A DNA stretch of 13,650 nucleotides, from positions 1-13,650 of the forward strand of contig JAFUWW010000086.1 in NCBI GenBank assembly GCA_017471085.1, read 5' to 3'. Numbering within the stretch: the stretch's first letter is position 1; each line of letters starts with the position of its first letter. Under the pieces are notes generated by a model. That model did not search any database. It saw only the letters and a list, made by a program, of their open reading frames with translations, and was not told the DNA's origin. Shown here one piece after another: positions 1-6,037 of the stretch. Origin of the DNA: Bacteroidales bacterium (GTDB lineage: Bacteria; Bacteroidota; Bacteroidia; Bacteroidales; UBA932). A program made the translations under genes and the position numbers.

Positions 1-41
1 GGCTAAAGCACGAAATGGGGCCTGGGAGGGCGAAAGTGTAG

Positions 42-92
42 GCAGGTGATGGCATAGCAGCGGGAGTGCTTGGCCCTTCGCCAGACACCTGC
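42..92. repeat. Nested inverted-repeat segment (three-way-junction-like)
   Basis: A 7-bp inverted repeat, GCAGGTG (42-48) with CACCTGC (86-92), encloses two small perfect hairpins: AGCA/TGCT (56-59 and 67-70, 7-nt loop) and TGGC/GCCA (71-74 and 80-83, 5-nt loop). Together they could fold into a compact three-way junction in RNA or single-stranded DNA. No gene, promoter box or T-run is attached. It could be a dispersed repeat, a structured RNA or chance, since individual stems are short. The rest of 1-136 shows nothing recognisable; a minus-strand frame open from 117 to the left edge resembles no family I know. Confidence 0.3.
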
Positions 93-138
93 AGTGGGCG
101 CATACCGAAAGCATCATTCTGCCAGAAGGCGGCCTCTT

Positions 139-191
139 GCCGCGTTGACAACCGCAGTGCACTCTAGGGCCGATTTTATGACCAACGCGGC
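139..191. repeat. 53-bp repeat with 9-bp inverted ends, copy 1
   Basis: This 53-bp unit begins with GCCGCGTTG and ends with its exact reverse complement CAACGCGGC. A near-identical copy lies at 223-275 in the same orientation, differing at three bases in the middle. Both copies are preceded by TT. The inverted ends make each unit a possible long hairpin, like small REP or MITE-type elements. It carries no coding frame of note, and no flanking target duplication is evident. Confidence 0.75.
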
Positions 192-222
192 AACGAAACG
201 GGCCCTATAGACCAAGAACCTT

Positions 223-275
223 GCCGCGTTGACAACCGCAGCACACTCCAGGGCCGATTTTATGACCAACGCGGC
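223..275. repeat. 53-bp repeat with 9-bp inverted ends, copy 2
   Basis: Second copy of the unit at 139-191, separated from it by 31 bases, with the same GCCGCGTTG and CAACGCGGC ends. The differences are TG to CA and T to C in the central part, so the terminal arms are fully conserved while the middle has drifted. The 31-base spacer contains GGGCC followed by GACCAA, both also found in the unit, so it may hold a decayed partial copy. Confidence 0.75.
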
Positions 276-348
276 TGGGGGCAGCGACAGAAAAGCCGCA
301 CGGACGGAAAAACCGCCCAAATCCCGGCAGAACAAAGACAGCGGCCGT

Positions 349-428
349 CACCAACCACAAAAGCCACCAGCCACAAAAGCTACCAGCCACAAAAGCCACC
401 AGCTACAAAAGTCACCAGCTACAAAAGT
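349..428. repeat. 16-bp tandem repeat, five copies
   Basis: Five contiguous 16-bp units start at 349, 365, 381, 397 and 413, with consensus CACCAGCCACAAAAGC. The first unit has one change near its start, and the last two share GCTACAAAAGT instead of GCCACAAAAGC. The period is not a multiple of three, so a translated repeat is unlikely. The array lies 31 bases downstream of the aldo/keto reductase stop codon. Read on the minus strand each unit contains CTTTTGT or ACTTTTG. Confidence 0.8.
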
Positions 429-432
429 CATA

Positions 433-452
433 ATCACCACCCCCTCGGTGAT
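433..452 (-). terminator. Possible terminator hairpin after the aldo/keto reductase
   Basis: ATCACC (433-438) pairs perfectly with GGTGAT (447-452) across an 8-nt loop. It starts 7 bases beyond the minus-strand aldo/keto reductase stop. On the minus strand it is followed by TATGACTTTTG, so the T-run is short and displaced. It is a weak candidate for an intrinsic terminator. Confidence 0.35.
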
Positions 453-459
453 CGCTGGG

Positions 460-1401
460 TTATTCCATCGTGTGTTCCCAGTCGCCACGGGTGTCGATGC
501 CGGCTGCATCGGCCAAGGTTTCCAGGCAGACGATCTCTTCGGGGGTAAGGACAGTATCCATCACCTGGGCGGCTTCAAGGACATGGCGTTCCTTGGTGGC
601 GCCGATAATGGGCATCGTTCCTTTGGAGAGGGCCCAGGCGATACCCACCTGGGAGCAGGAAAGGCCGTAGCGGGTTCCGATTTCATTCATGGCATCGGTC
701 AGCGCGGTGAGCTGCCCCAGAACGGGGTTGTACTTCTGCCCGCGGTCACTGTCTGCCGGAAGCGGATTTTGGACATTGTACTTCCCGGAGAGGGCGCCCT
801 GTTCGAGGACCATATAGGCCCAGAACTGGATGTCATTCTGCCGGCAGTAATCCAGCACGCCGCCTTTCTCGGAGGAACGGTACAACAGGCTGAAATGATT
901 CTGCACGGCACTCACCCGGAAGCCGGCTTCCCCAAGGATTTCGTTGGCACGGCGGATCTCCCGGATATTGTGGTTGGAAACGCCCACCTTGCGCACCTTG
1001 CCCGCCTGGAGCAGCGGAATCAGCCCCGGTGTCCAGCGCTCTACATCCATCGGGTTGTGGATCCAGTACATATCAATATAATTCAGTCCCATGCGCGCGA
1101 GGGACGCATCGGCCATCTTCACCACATCATTATCGTACATTTCGGCCATCTGCGGGGTAAACTTCGTGGAAATCTGCACCTCCTCCCGTTTGTAGGCGGC
1201 CGCCAGATGTCCGAGGATCCGCTCCGATTCTCCCATTCCGTAAGCCGTGGCCGTGTCCCAAAGATTCAGTCCGGCACCCATGGCTGCGCCAAAGACGGGT
1301 TTAAGGTTGTTTTCATCAGTTCTGCTGCCGAAGACCGTGTCTCCGCCAAACATCCCAGCCCCCCAGGCCCAGGTTCCAAGCGCTATTTTCGTCTCTTTCA
1401 T
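460..1401 (-). CDS. Aldo/keto reductase family oxidoreductase
   Basis: Predicted cytoplasmic NAD(P)H-dependent reductase of carbonyl substrates, 313 residues, the usual length for the aldo/keto reductase superfamily. The classic tetrad is visible: Asp49 and Tyr54 in WDTATAYGMGE, Lys80 in ISTKF and His115 in YWIHNP. The cofactor-binding C-terminal part shows GVSNHN, VQNHFSLLYR, LEQGALSGKY and PIIGATKERH. I chose the ATG at 1401; a frame extension to a TTG at 1425 would overlap the likely -7 box (GACCTTTG, 1430-1423). The gene is divergent from the AraC-family regulator at 1519, which suggests but does not prove control by it. The substrate is unknown; the overall pattern is closer to the Tas/YdjG-like bacterial group than to aldose reductases. 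Confidence 0.93.
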   Translation of the reverse strand: MKETKIALGTWAWGAGMFGGDTVFGSRTDENNLKPVFGAAMGAGLNLWDTATAYGMGESERILGHLAAAYKREEVQISTKFTPQMAEMYDNDVVKMADASLARMGLNYIDMYWIHNPMDVERWTPGLIPLLQAGKVRKVGVSNHNIREIRRANEILGEAGFRVSAVQNHFSLLYRSSEKGGVLDYCRQNDIQFWAYMVLEQGALSGKYNVQNPLPADSDRGQKYNPVLGQLTALTDAMNEIGTRYGLSCSQVGIAWALSKGTMPIIGATKERHVLEAAQVMDTVLTPEEIVCLETLADAAGIDTRGDWEHTME

Positions 1402-1422
1402 AAAAATAATGTTTTTCTGCTG

Positions 1423-1430
1423 CAAAGGTC
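1423..1430 (-). promoter_or_regulatory. Probable -7 box of the aldo/keto reductase gene
   Basis: On the minus strand this reads GACCTTTG, one mismatch from the Bacteroidetes -7 consensus TAnnTTTG, with C and A following. It lies 21 bases upstream of the ATG at 1401. No TTG box is seen 19-21 bases further upstream. Confidence 0.45.
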
Positions 1431-1449
1431 GGGAGTTTCTTCCGGAGAA

Positions 1450-1474
1450 GGATTAACCGCTTTACGGATTAATC
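1450..1474. promoter_or_regulatory. Candidate operator between the divergent AKR and AraC-family genes
   Basis: GGATTAA occurs twice in direct orientation, at 1450-1456 and 1466-1472, 16 bases apart start to start. The same stretch also reads as an inverted repeat, GATTAA (1451-1456) with TTAATC (1469-1474). AraC-family activators commonly bind direct repeats near the promoters they control, and this lies between the two divergent starts. No experimental or comparative support is available here. Confidence 0.35.
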
Positions 1475-1506
1475 AACCACTTTTACCGGAATTACTCAAA
1501 AAATCG

Positions 1507-1514
1507 TAACTTAG
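1507..1514 (+). promoter_or_regulatory. Weak -7-like box before the AraC-family gene
   Basis: TAACTTAG differs from TAnnTTTG at one position. It ends only four bases before the ATG at 1519, so use of it would give an almost leaderless transcript. No -33 box is evident. Confidence 0.25.
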
Positions 1515-1518
1515 CGCT

Positions 1519-2421
1519 ATGGAAAAAATCCTTCAGGTCCAGAGTGTCAACGACTATGCCCGGTATGTGGGTGCTCCCGTGCTGCATCCGCTGGTGAGCG
1601 TCGTGCACTATGACGAGCTTCAGCAGTGCCGCCATTGCCTGTGCGAATACGGCACCTATGGCCTTTTCCTGATGAAAGAGAGCCCATATACCATCCAATA
1701 TGGCGGAAACAGCCACGAGGTGAAAGCAGGCTCGCTGATGTGCGTAGCGCCCGGGCAGAAAGGCGGCGTTACGGACAACGGAGAAATCATCCACATCAAG
1801 GGATGGGTGCTGCTTTTCCATCCGGACCTGTTGCCGGGGACAAACCTCGAACGGCTCATCAAGGACTACCACTTCTTCTCGTACTACAGCAACGAGGCGC
1901 TCATGCCGACGCAGGATGAATGGCTCCGTCTGGAGCGGTGCATCGCCGCTATCCGCAAAGAGCTGACAGAGTTTCCGGACGATCCTCATCTAAAGCGTAT
2001 CGTCCTGTCTTACATTTCACTCCTGCTCGAACTTGCAGCCCGCTTTTACGAGCGTCAATTCAAAGGACCCGACGTCACGCCCAGCGATTTCGGCAGAAGA
2101 ATTGACAACATACTGGATCGATATTTTGCCGATGGCCGGCAGTATTTGCAGGGCTTCCCTACCGTCCGCTATTGCGCCGGAGAGCTCTGCCTCTCACCCA
2201 ACTATTTCGGAGACTTGGTCCGCGCTCGGACCGGAGAAAGCGCCACGAAGTATATCCGGCATTATTTGATGGACAAGGCCAGGAATATGCTTCTGGAAGG
2301 GAAATCCGTCACGGAAGTATCCGACAGGCTGGGGTTCGATTATCCCCAGCACTTCTCCCGGATGTTCAAAAAGGAATTCGGAATCGCTCCAAGTAAATGG
2401 CAGCCCCCCGAAAAACGGTAG
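1519..2421 (+). CDS. AraC family transcriptional regulator
   Basis: Predicted cytoplasmic DNA-binding regulator of 300 residues, the normal size for a sensor-plus-AraC protein. Residues about 30-130 look like a cupin-type sensing domain (glycine and hydrophobic spacing around VKAGSLMCVAPGQKG). The C-terminal 100 residues form the AraC double helix-turn-helix: the first around YCAGELCLSPNYFGDLVR, the second around SVTEVSDRLGFDYPQHFSRM, ending with the family signature FKKEFGIAPSKW. The ATG at 1519 follows a weak box TAACTTAG (1507-1514) very closely, implying a very short leader if that box is used. It is divergent from the aldo/keto reductase and is followed by a strong terminator, so it is probably transcribed alone. 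Its ligand and targets are unknown. Confidence 0.93.
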   Translation: MEKILQVQSVNDYARYVGAPVLHPLVSVVHYDELQQCRHCLCEYGTYGLFLMKESPYTIQYGGNSHEVKAGSLMCVAPGQKGGVTDNGEIIHIKGWVLLFHPDLLPGTNLERLIKDYHFFSYYSNEALMPTQDEWLRLERCIAAIRKELTEFPDDPHLKRIVLSYISLLLELAARFYERQFKGPDVTPSDFGRRIDNILDRYFADGRQYLQGFPTVRYCAGELCLSPNYFGDLVRARTGESATKYIRHYLMDKARNMLLEGKSVTEVSDRLGFDYPQHFSRMFKKEFGIAPSKWQPPEKR

Positions 2422-2473
2422 TTTTTTCCGCGCAGGCAGGACAGTGCCTTTGAGTAATTCCGGAAAAATGGTA

Positions 2474-2504
2474 GGCAAATCAGTAAAACGGTTTGCCTTT
2501 TTTT
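2474..2504 (+). terminator. Intrinsic terminator after the AraC-family gene
   Basis: GGCAAATC (2474-2481) pairs with GGTTTGCC (2490-2497), including one T-G wobble, across an 8-nt loop. Seven T residues follow at 2498-2504. This is a textbook Rho-independent terminator 52 bases after the regulator stop codon. Its right arm contains the TTTG that fits as the -33 box of the next operon. Confidence 0.85.
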
Positions 2505-2524
2505 GCAGATTATGCCGATATTTG
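2492..2524 (+). promoter_or_regulatory. Promoter of the amidohydrolase/ABM-cupin operon
   Basis: TTTG at 2492-2495 is followed after 21 bases by GATATTTG at 2517-2524, one mismatch from the TAnnTTTG -7 box, and then CAAA. Spacing fits the Bacteroidetes -33/-7 arrangement. The ATG at 2547 is 22 bases downstream of the -7 box. The -33 box lies inside the right stem of the preceding terminator. Confidence 0.6.
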
Positions 2525-2546
2525 CAAACGAAAAAATATCCCGCGT

Positions 2547-3542
2547 ATGAAAAGGGTTACACTGACTGTTTTACTGTTGTCTATGATTTCTCTGTCTGCC
2601 TTGGCGCAAGTGGACCTGCACAGCCACATGATTCCGGACTCCTACATGGAAGCCCTGAAAATGCACGGCATGGAGATGGACGAAGGGTTTCCCATCCCTG
2701 CCTGGAGTGCCGACGCCCACCTGCAGTTCATGGACGAGGCCGGAATAAAGACCTCCGTCCTCACGATGCCCGCACCGCAACCCTACTTCGGCAATCCGGA
2801 AGAATCGGCCGTCATCTGCCGCAAATTCAACGAAGAGGCCGCTGCCCTGAAAGCGCGCTGCCCGGGCCGGTTCCTTTTCTGCGCCGCCCTTCCCCTCCCG
2901 GATGTGGGCAAAGCGCTGGAAGAAGCCAGATATGCCCTGGAAGTCCTCGGGGCCGATGGAATCAAACTCGCCACCAACTGCTACGGCCAGTACCTGGGCG
3001 ATCCGGAACTGGAGCCGCTGATGGCCTATCTGAATGAAAAGAAAGCGGTGATCATCACCCATCCCCACAAGCCGTCGGCCGTCAACGACAAACTGATTGC
3101 GGCTGTTCCGCTGGCTTCCTATGAATACCTGGCCGAAACCACCCGTACCATCCTGAACATGGTTGCGCACGATGTGCTGGTCCGCTACCCGGACCTGAAA
3201 GTGGTGGTCCCGCACTGCGGGTCCTTCCTTCCCAATGCATTGCCCCGGTTCAAAGGCCTGATGCCCGTCATGATCGCCCAGGGCTACATGCAGCCGGTGG
3301 ACGTGGAAGCCAACATCTCCCGCCTCTACTTTGACCTGGCAGGAGCGGCCACGGACGATGCCATCGACGCCCTCCTTACCATCACGGAGCCCTCCCACAT
3401 TCTTTACGGCTCCGACTACCCCTACGTGGCCGCACCCGCTCTCGTGGGAGCGAAGAAAGCGCTGGAAGCCCGCCTTCCTTCGCACGGACTGGCCGTGGAG
3501 GATATCCTCACAAACAACGCCGCTCAACTCTTCAGCCGATAA
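2547..3542 (+). CDS. Exported amidohydrolase-2 family protein (metal-dependent hydrolase or decarboxylase)
   Basis: 331-residue protein with a Sec signal peptide (residues 1-20, cleavage before QVDLH), so it probably acts in the periplasm. The mature part is an amidohydrolase-2 TIM barrel, the family that includes aminocarboxymuconate-semialdehyde decarboxylase and related enzymes. Likely metal ligands are His25 and His27 in DLHSHM, His172 in THPH, possibly His223 in VVPHCGSF, and Asp290 in YGSDYPY near the end. The ATG at 2547 was chosen because it starts the signal peptide; an in-frame ATG at 2493 lies upstream of the promoter's -7 box. Only 18 bases separate it from the ABM-cupin gene, so the two are co-transcribed. 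Most relatives I know of are cytoplasmic, so the export signal is notable. The reaction is unknown. Confidence 0.88.
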   Translation: MKRVTLTVLLLSMISLSALAQVDLHSHMIPDSYMEALKMHGMEMDEGFPIPAWSADAHLQFMDEAGIKTSVLTMPAPQPYFGNPEESAVICRKFNEEAAALKARCPGRFLFCAALPLPDVGKALEEARYALEVLGADGIKLATNCYGQYLGDPELEPLMAYLNEKKAVIITHPHKPSAVNDKLIAAVPLASYEYLAETTRTILNMVAHDVLVRYPDLKVVVPHCGSFLPNALPRFKGLMPVMIAQGYMQPVDVEANISRLYFDLAGAATDDAIDALLTITEPSHILYGSDYPYVAAPALVGAKKALEARLPSHGLAVEDILTNNAAQLFSR

Positions 3543-3560
3543 TTTTTAACTCTGCATAAC

Positions 3561-4325
3561 ATGAAACGATTATTCCCTGTCTTAACAATTTTATTCCTGC
3601 TTATGTCCAATCCTTGCCAAGCACAACTTACCATCAACATCCGGTACACCGGTGAAAACGGCGGAGCCCGCAAATACGTAGAAGAAATGGAATCCAGCGG
3701 CATCGCCGCCCGCATCCGTGCCGTAGAAGGCTGCATCCGCTACGACTACTTCTTCCCGGCCGATGACCCCGAAGGCCTCCTTCTCATCGACGAATGGGCC
3801 GATCAGGCAGCCCTGAACCGCTACCACAGCTCCCCCATGATGCAGGAAGCCGCCGATCTGCGCGAGAAATACAAGCTGGGCGGCCGTCAGGTAAGCATGT
3901 ACAATCCGCCTGCAGCCCCCGCTCCTGCCACCGTCGACTTCGCCGTATGGCCCAAGGGCGACCCCAACCCCTTTGGACAGTACTTCACCGGAAACAGCTA
4001 TCTTGCAGCGCTGGATGGCGGCCTGATGAACGTTACCTTCGAACCGGGCTGCCGGAACAACTGGCACATCCATCACGGAGCCGTTCAGATGCTGATCTGC
4101 GTAGCCGGCCGCGGCTGGTATCAGGAATGGGGCAAACCCGCCGTTGAAATGACCCCGGGCACCGTCATCGCCGTCCCGGCCGAAACCAAGCACTGGCACG
4201 GCGCCGCCGCGAACAGCTGGTTCCAGCATCTGACCTATCACACCGCCGTACAGGAAGGCTCTTCCAACGAATGGCTGGAAGCCGTATCCGACGAGCAGTA
4301 CAACAACGTCAACCGCCAGAACTGA
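3561..4325 (+). CDS. Exported ABM-domain and cupin-domain fusion protein
   Basis: 254-residue protein with a signal peptide (1-21, cleavage near CQA-Q). Residues about 22-115 resemble an antibiotic-biosynthesis-monooxygenase (ABM) or quinol-monooxygenase-like ferredoxin fold: EGCIRYDYFF, LLLIDEWADQAALNRYH and SPMM match that pattern. Residues about 140-230 form a small cupin: FEPGCRNNWHIHH, VQMLICVAGRGWYQ, MTPGTVIAVPAETKHWH. Likely metal ligands are His169, His171, Gln176 and His211 or His213. It is the second gene of an operon with the exported amidohydrolase. The two folds suggest turnover or binding of a reactive aromatic or quinone-like compound in the periplasm, which is inference. Its stop codon lies two bases from the convergent nitroreductase stop, with no terminator between. 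Confidence 0.85.
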   Translation: MKRLFPVLTILFLLMSNPCQAQLTINIRYTGENGGARKYVEEMESSGIAARIRAVEGCIRYDYFFPADDPEGLLLIDEWADQAALNRYHSSPMMQEAADLREKYKLGGRQVSMYNPPAAPAPATVDFAVWPKGDPNPFGQYFTGNSYLAALDGGLMNVTFEPGCRNNWHIHHGAVQMLICVAGRGWYQEWGKPAVEMTPGTVIAVPAETKHWHGAAANSWFQHLTYHTAVQEGSSNEWLEAVSDEQYNNVNRQN

Positions 4326-4327
4326 AT

Positions 4328-4966
4328 CTAAATCAGCAGCTGGGAAAGCGTGAGTTTGGGAACGAAATGGACCCCGTCCTTCCGGTAGTAACGAAGGTCG
4401 GGATCTTTTTCATCTTCCCTGGCCGGCAGCAGGAAGATGGATTCCGCCGGCTTGCCGATGGCGATGAGGGCCACCGGATCCAGCGGAAGCGAGAGCGCCT
4501 CCCGCAAAGCCTCTTTCCGGAAATTCATGATGAAGATGCCACCAAGGCCCTTCTCCGTAGCCTTAAGAAGAATACTCTGCCCGGCAAATCCAAGGTCGAT
4601 GTCGACGATGCGGTCTTCCGGGACGGCACTGCAGATCACAATGAAGGCCTGGGGCTCCATCCCTTTCCTGGGAAGGTGTTCCTCCGGAAGAGCCGCGCCC
4701 AGCGTAATCAAAGGCAGCACTTTAGGGGCATCGGCCTCTGTTACGAGACGATAACGGAGCGGCTGCCTGTTCATTCCGGAAGCCACAAGCGATGTGACGG
4801 ATACCAGCTCCTGGAGCTCCTCCTCCGTCACACGCCGCGAAGGGTCATACCCTCTGAAACTTCTGTTCCTGTGCAGGAGCGTATCCAGGGAAGGGCCGCC
4901 CCTCCTGACTACGGTTTTCCGCTGTGAGAGCTCTTCCTGCCTTTTTTCCAAGTAATTGTCGGCCAT
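4328..4966 (-). CDS. Nitroreductase family protein
   Basis: 212-residue predicted FMN-dependent cytoplasmic oxidoreductase, a typical length for the nitroreductase fold. Seen in the sequence: LLHRNRSFRGY (residues 31-40, phosphate-binding Arg-rich segment), SGMNRQPLRY (63-72), the central helix DLGFAGQSILLKATEKGLG, and the late glycine motif ALIAIGKPAES. It probably reduces quinones, nitro compounds or enones with NAD(P)H, but the substrate cannot be read. It starts 4 bases after the stop of the short exported protein upstream, so the two form one minus-strand operon. It ends two bases from the convergent ABM-cupin gene. Confidence 0.9.
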   Translation of the reverse strand: MADNYLEKRQEELSQRKTVVRRGGPSLDTLLHRNRSFRGYDPSRRVTEEELQELVSVTSLVASGMNRQPLRYRLVTEADAPKVLPLITLGAALPEEHLPRKGMEPQAFIVICSAVPEDRIVDIDLGFAGQSILLKATEKGLGGIFIMNFRKEALREALSLPLDPVALIAIGKPAESIFLLPAREDEKDPDLRYYRKDGVHFVPKLTLSQLLI

Positions 4967-4970
4967 AAAC

Positions 4971-5294
4971 TTAGAATCTGTAATTCAATTGAAAAATCCC
5001 CATCCAATTGGAGAAGACACCTTGGTATGCAATCTGGTAGAATCCTTGATCCTTGGGAAAAGAACGTTCCTTACTCTTATAATGGATGATATTGTAATCG
5101 AGGGAAACGGACCAGCTTTTGAAAGGCTGGAATATCCACGCCGAGTCCAACCGCGAATTCGGCTCCAGAAACCTATTCCAAAGACGGACTACCCGTTCGC
5201 GGGCCGTCTGTGCAGAAGCAGGATGCGGATGAAAAAAAGCCGCGGCACATAGAAGCGCCACAACCCAAAGGCCTGATGTTCTCCAGTTTTTCAT
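4971..5294 (-). CDS. Short exported protein with outer-membrane-like C-terminus, possibly a remnant
   Basis: 107-residue protein with a clear signal peptide (1-28, cleavage after ASA). The mature 79 residues alternate hydrophobic and polar residues and end in IFQLNYRF, with a terminal Phe of the kind that closes beta-barrel outer-membrane proteins. 79 residues are too few for a normal monomeric barrel. I suspect either an internally shortened member of a larger family (some resemblance to Bacteroidales DUF4421-type proteins around SWSVSLDYN) or a genuinely small envelope protein. It leads an operon with the nitroreductase and has its own -7 box (TAACTTTG). No frameshift is evident. Confidence 0.6.
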   Translation of the reverse strand: MKNWRTSGLWVVALLCAAAFFHPHPASAQTARERVVRLWNRFLEPNSRLDSAWIFQPFKSWSVSLDYNIIHYKSKERSFPKDQGFYQIAYQGVFSNWMGIFQLNYRF

Positions 5295-5302
5295 AATGCA
5301 TA

Positions 5303-5310
5303 CAAAGTTA
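5303..5310 (-). promoter_or_regulatory. -7 box of the short exported protein/nitroreductase operon
   Basis: The minus strand reads TAACTTTG, an exact match to TAnnTTTG, 8 bases upstream of the ATG at 5294. No TTG is seen at the expected -33 spacing. It is divergent from the esterase promoter 14 bases away. Confidence 0.65.
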
Positions 5311-5323
5311 CTGTTTTTCTCAT

Positions 5324-5354
5324 TTTGTCGGCTGGCCGGAAAGGATTATCTTTG
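5324..5354 (+). promoter_or_regulatory. Promoter of the alpha/beta-hydrolase gene
   Basis: TTTG (5324-5327) is followed after exactly 19 bases by TATCTTTG (5347-5354) and then CA. Both Bacteroidetes boxes are exact matches with canonical spacing. The ATG at 5360 lies only 5 bases after the -7 box, so the leader is very short. Confidence 0.8.
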
Positions 5355-5359
5355 CATTC

Positions 5360-6037
5360 ATGAGAGAAGAATTTGCTTTGGATGGCAGGAAATGCCTCCT
5401 CCAGTACGGAGACGACAGACCGGAAGTGCTGCTGATAGAGCCTGTAGACCAGAACGACCTGGCCTTCCTGGACCGGGAAACGGATTATCTGCTGGAGCAC
5501 GCCCCCTGCCCTTTCGCCCTGCTCACCTTCCTTATCGAAGACTGGAACAGGGAACTCACGCCCTGGGACGCCGCACCCGTCTTTGGGAAAGAGCCCTTCG
5601 GCGACGGTGCCCCTGACACCCTCCGTTTCGTGACGGAACGGCTGATCCCCGGCCTGGAGAACGTGAAAGGGCTTCCAGTAATCCTGGGGGGCTACTCTCT
5701 GGCCGCCTTCTTCGCCTTATGGACGGGCTATGTCAGTTCTTCCTTCGCGGGCATAGCGGCCGCCTCCCCTTCCGTCTGGTATCCGGGATGGATGGACTAT
5801 GCCCGGGAGCACAAGCCCCTGGCAGAGCATATCTACCTGAGCCTGGGAGATGCGGAAGAGAAAACCCGCAACAAAGTGATGGCAACCGTTGGAGACTGCA
5901 TCCGGGAGCAATCGGCCCTCCTTGCCGCACAAGGAATTGGTTCCACGCTGGAATGGAATCCCGGGAACCACTTCAAAGACACGGACTTAAGGACGGCTAA
6001 AGCCTTCCTCTGGACGATGGATCAAGTATTCAGCTAA
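5360..6037 (+). CDS. Putative alpha/beta-hydrolase (esterase)
   Basis: 225-residue cytoplasmic protein without a signal peptide. The nucleophile elbow is GGYSLAA with Ser113, preceded by the hydrophobic strand LPVILG. His204 in NPGNHFKD is the likely catalytic histidine, and Asp164 in YLSLGDAEE is a plausible acid. Segment AAASPSVWYPGW resembles the esterase-D/IroE-like group. Expected activity is hydrolysis of a small ester or thioester; the substrate is unknown. The ATG at 5360 directly follows a strong promoter. The stop codon overlaps the convergent DUF1846 stop by four bases. Confidence 0.82.
   Translation: MREEFALDGRKCLLQYGDDRPEVLLIEPVDQNDLAFLDRETDYLLEHAPCPFALLTFLIEDWNRELTPWDAAPVFGKEPFGDGAPDTLRFVTERLIPGLENVKGLPVILGGYSLAAFFALWTGYVSSSFAGIAAASPSVWYPGWMDYAREHKPLAEHIYLSLGDAEEKTRNKVMATVGDCIREQSALLAAQGIGSTLEWNPGNHFKDTDLRTAKAFLWTMDQVFS

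Noticed and set aside
137..275. CRISPR-like repeat-spacer-repeat
   Set aside because: Only two repeats of 53 bp with one 31-base spacer, repeats longer than usual CRISPR repeats, and no cas genes in the window.
1402..1425. TTG start for the aldo/keto reductase 24 bases upstream
   Set aside because: It overlaps the likely -7 box and the conserved protein starts at the ATG at 1401. The same reasoning excludes TTG at 7509, GTG at 9616 and TTG at 11864.
229..1509. Long plus-strand open frame over the left part
   Set aside because: It lies antisense to the aldo/keto reductase, whose catalytic tetrad is intact, and its translation passes through the intergenic repeats. It is a shadow frame.
2571..3527. 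Long minus-strand frame opposite the amidohydrolase
   Set aside because: No recognisable domain, while the plus strand shows a signal peptide and metal-binding motifs in order. High GC content makes such antisense frames common here.
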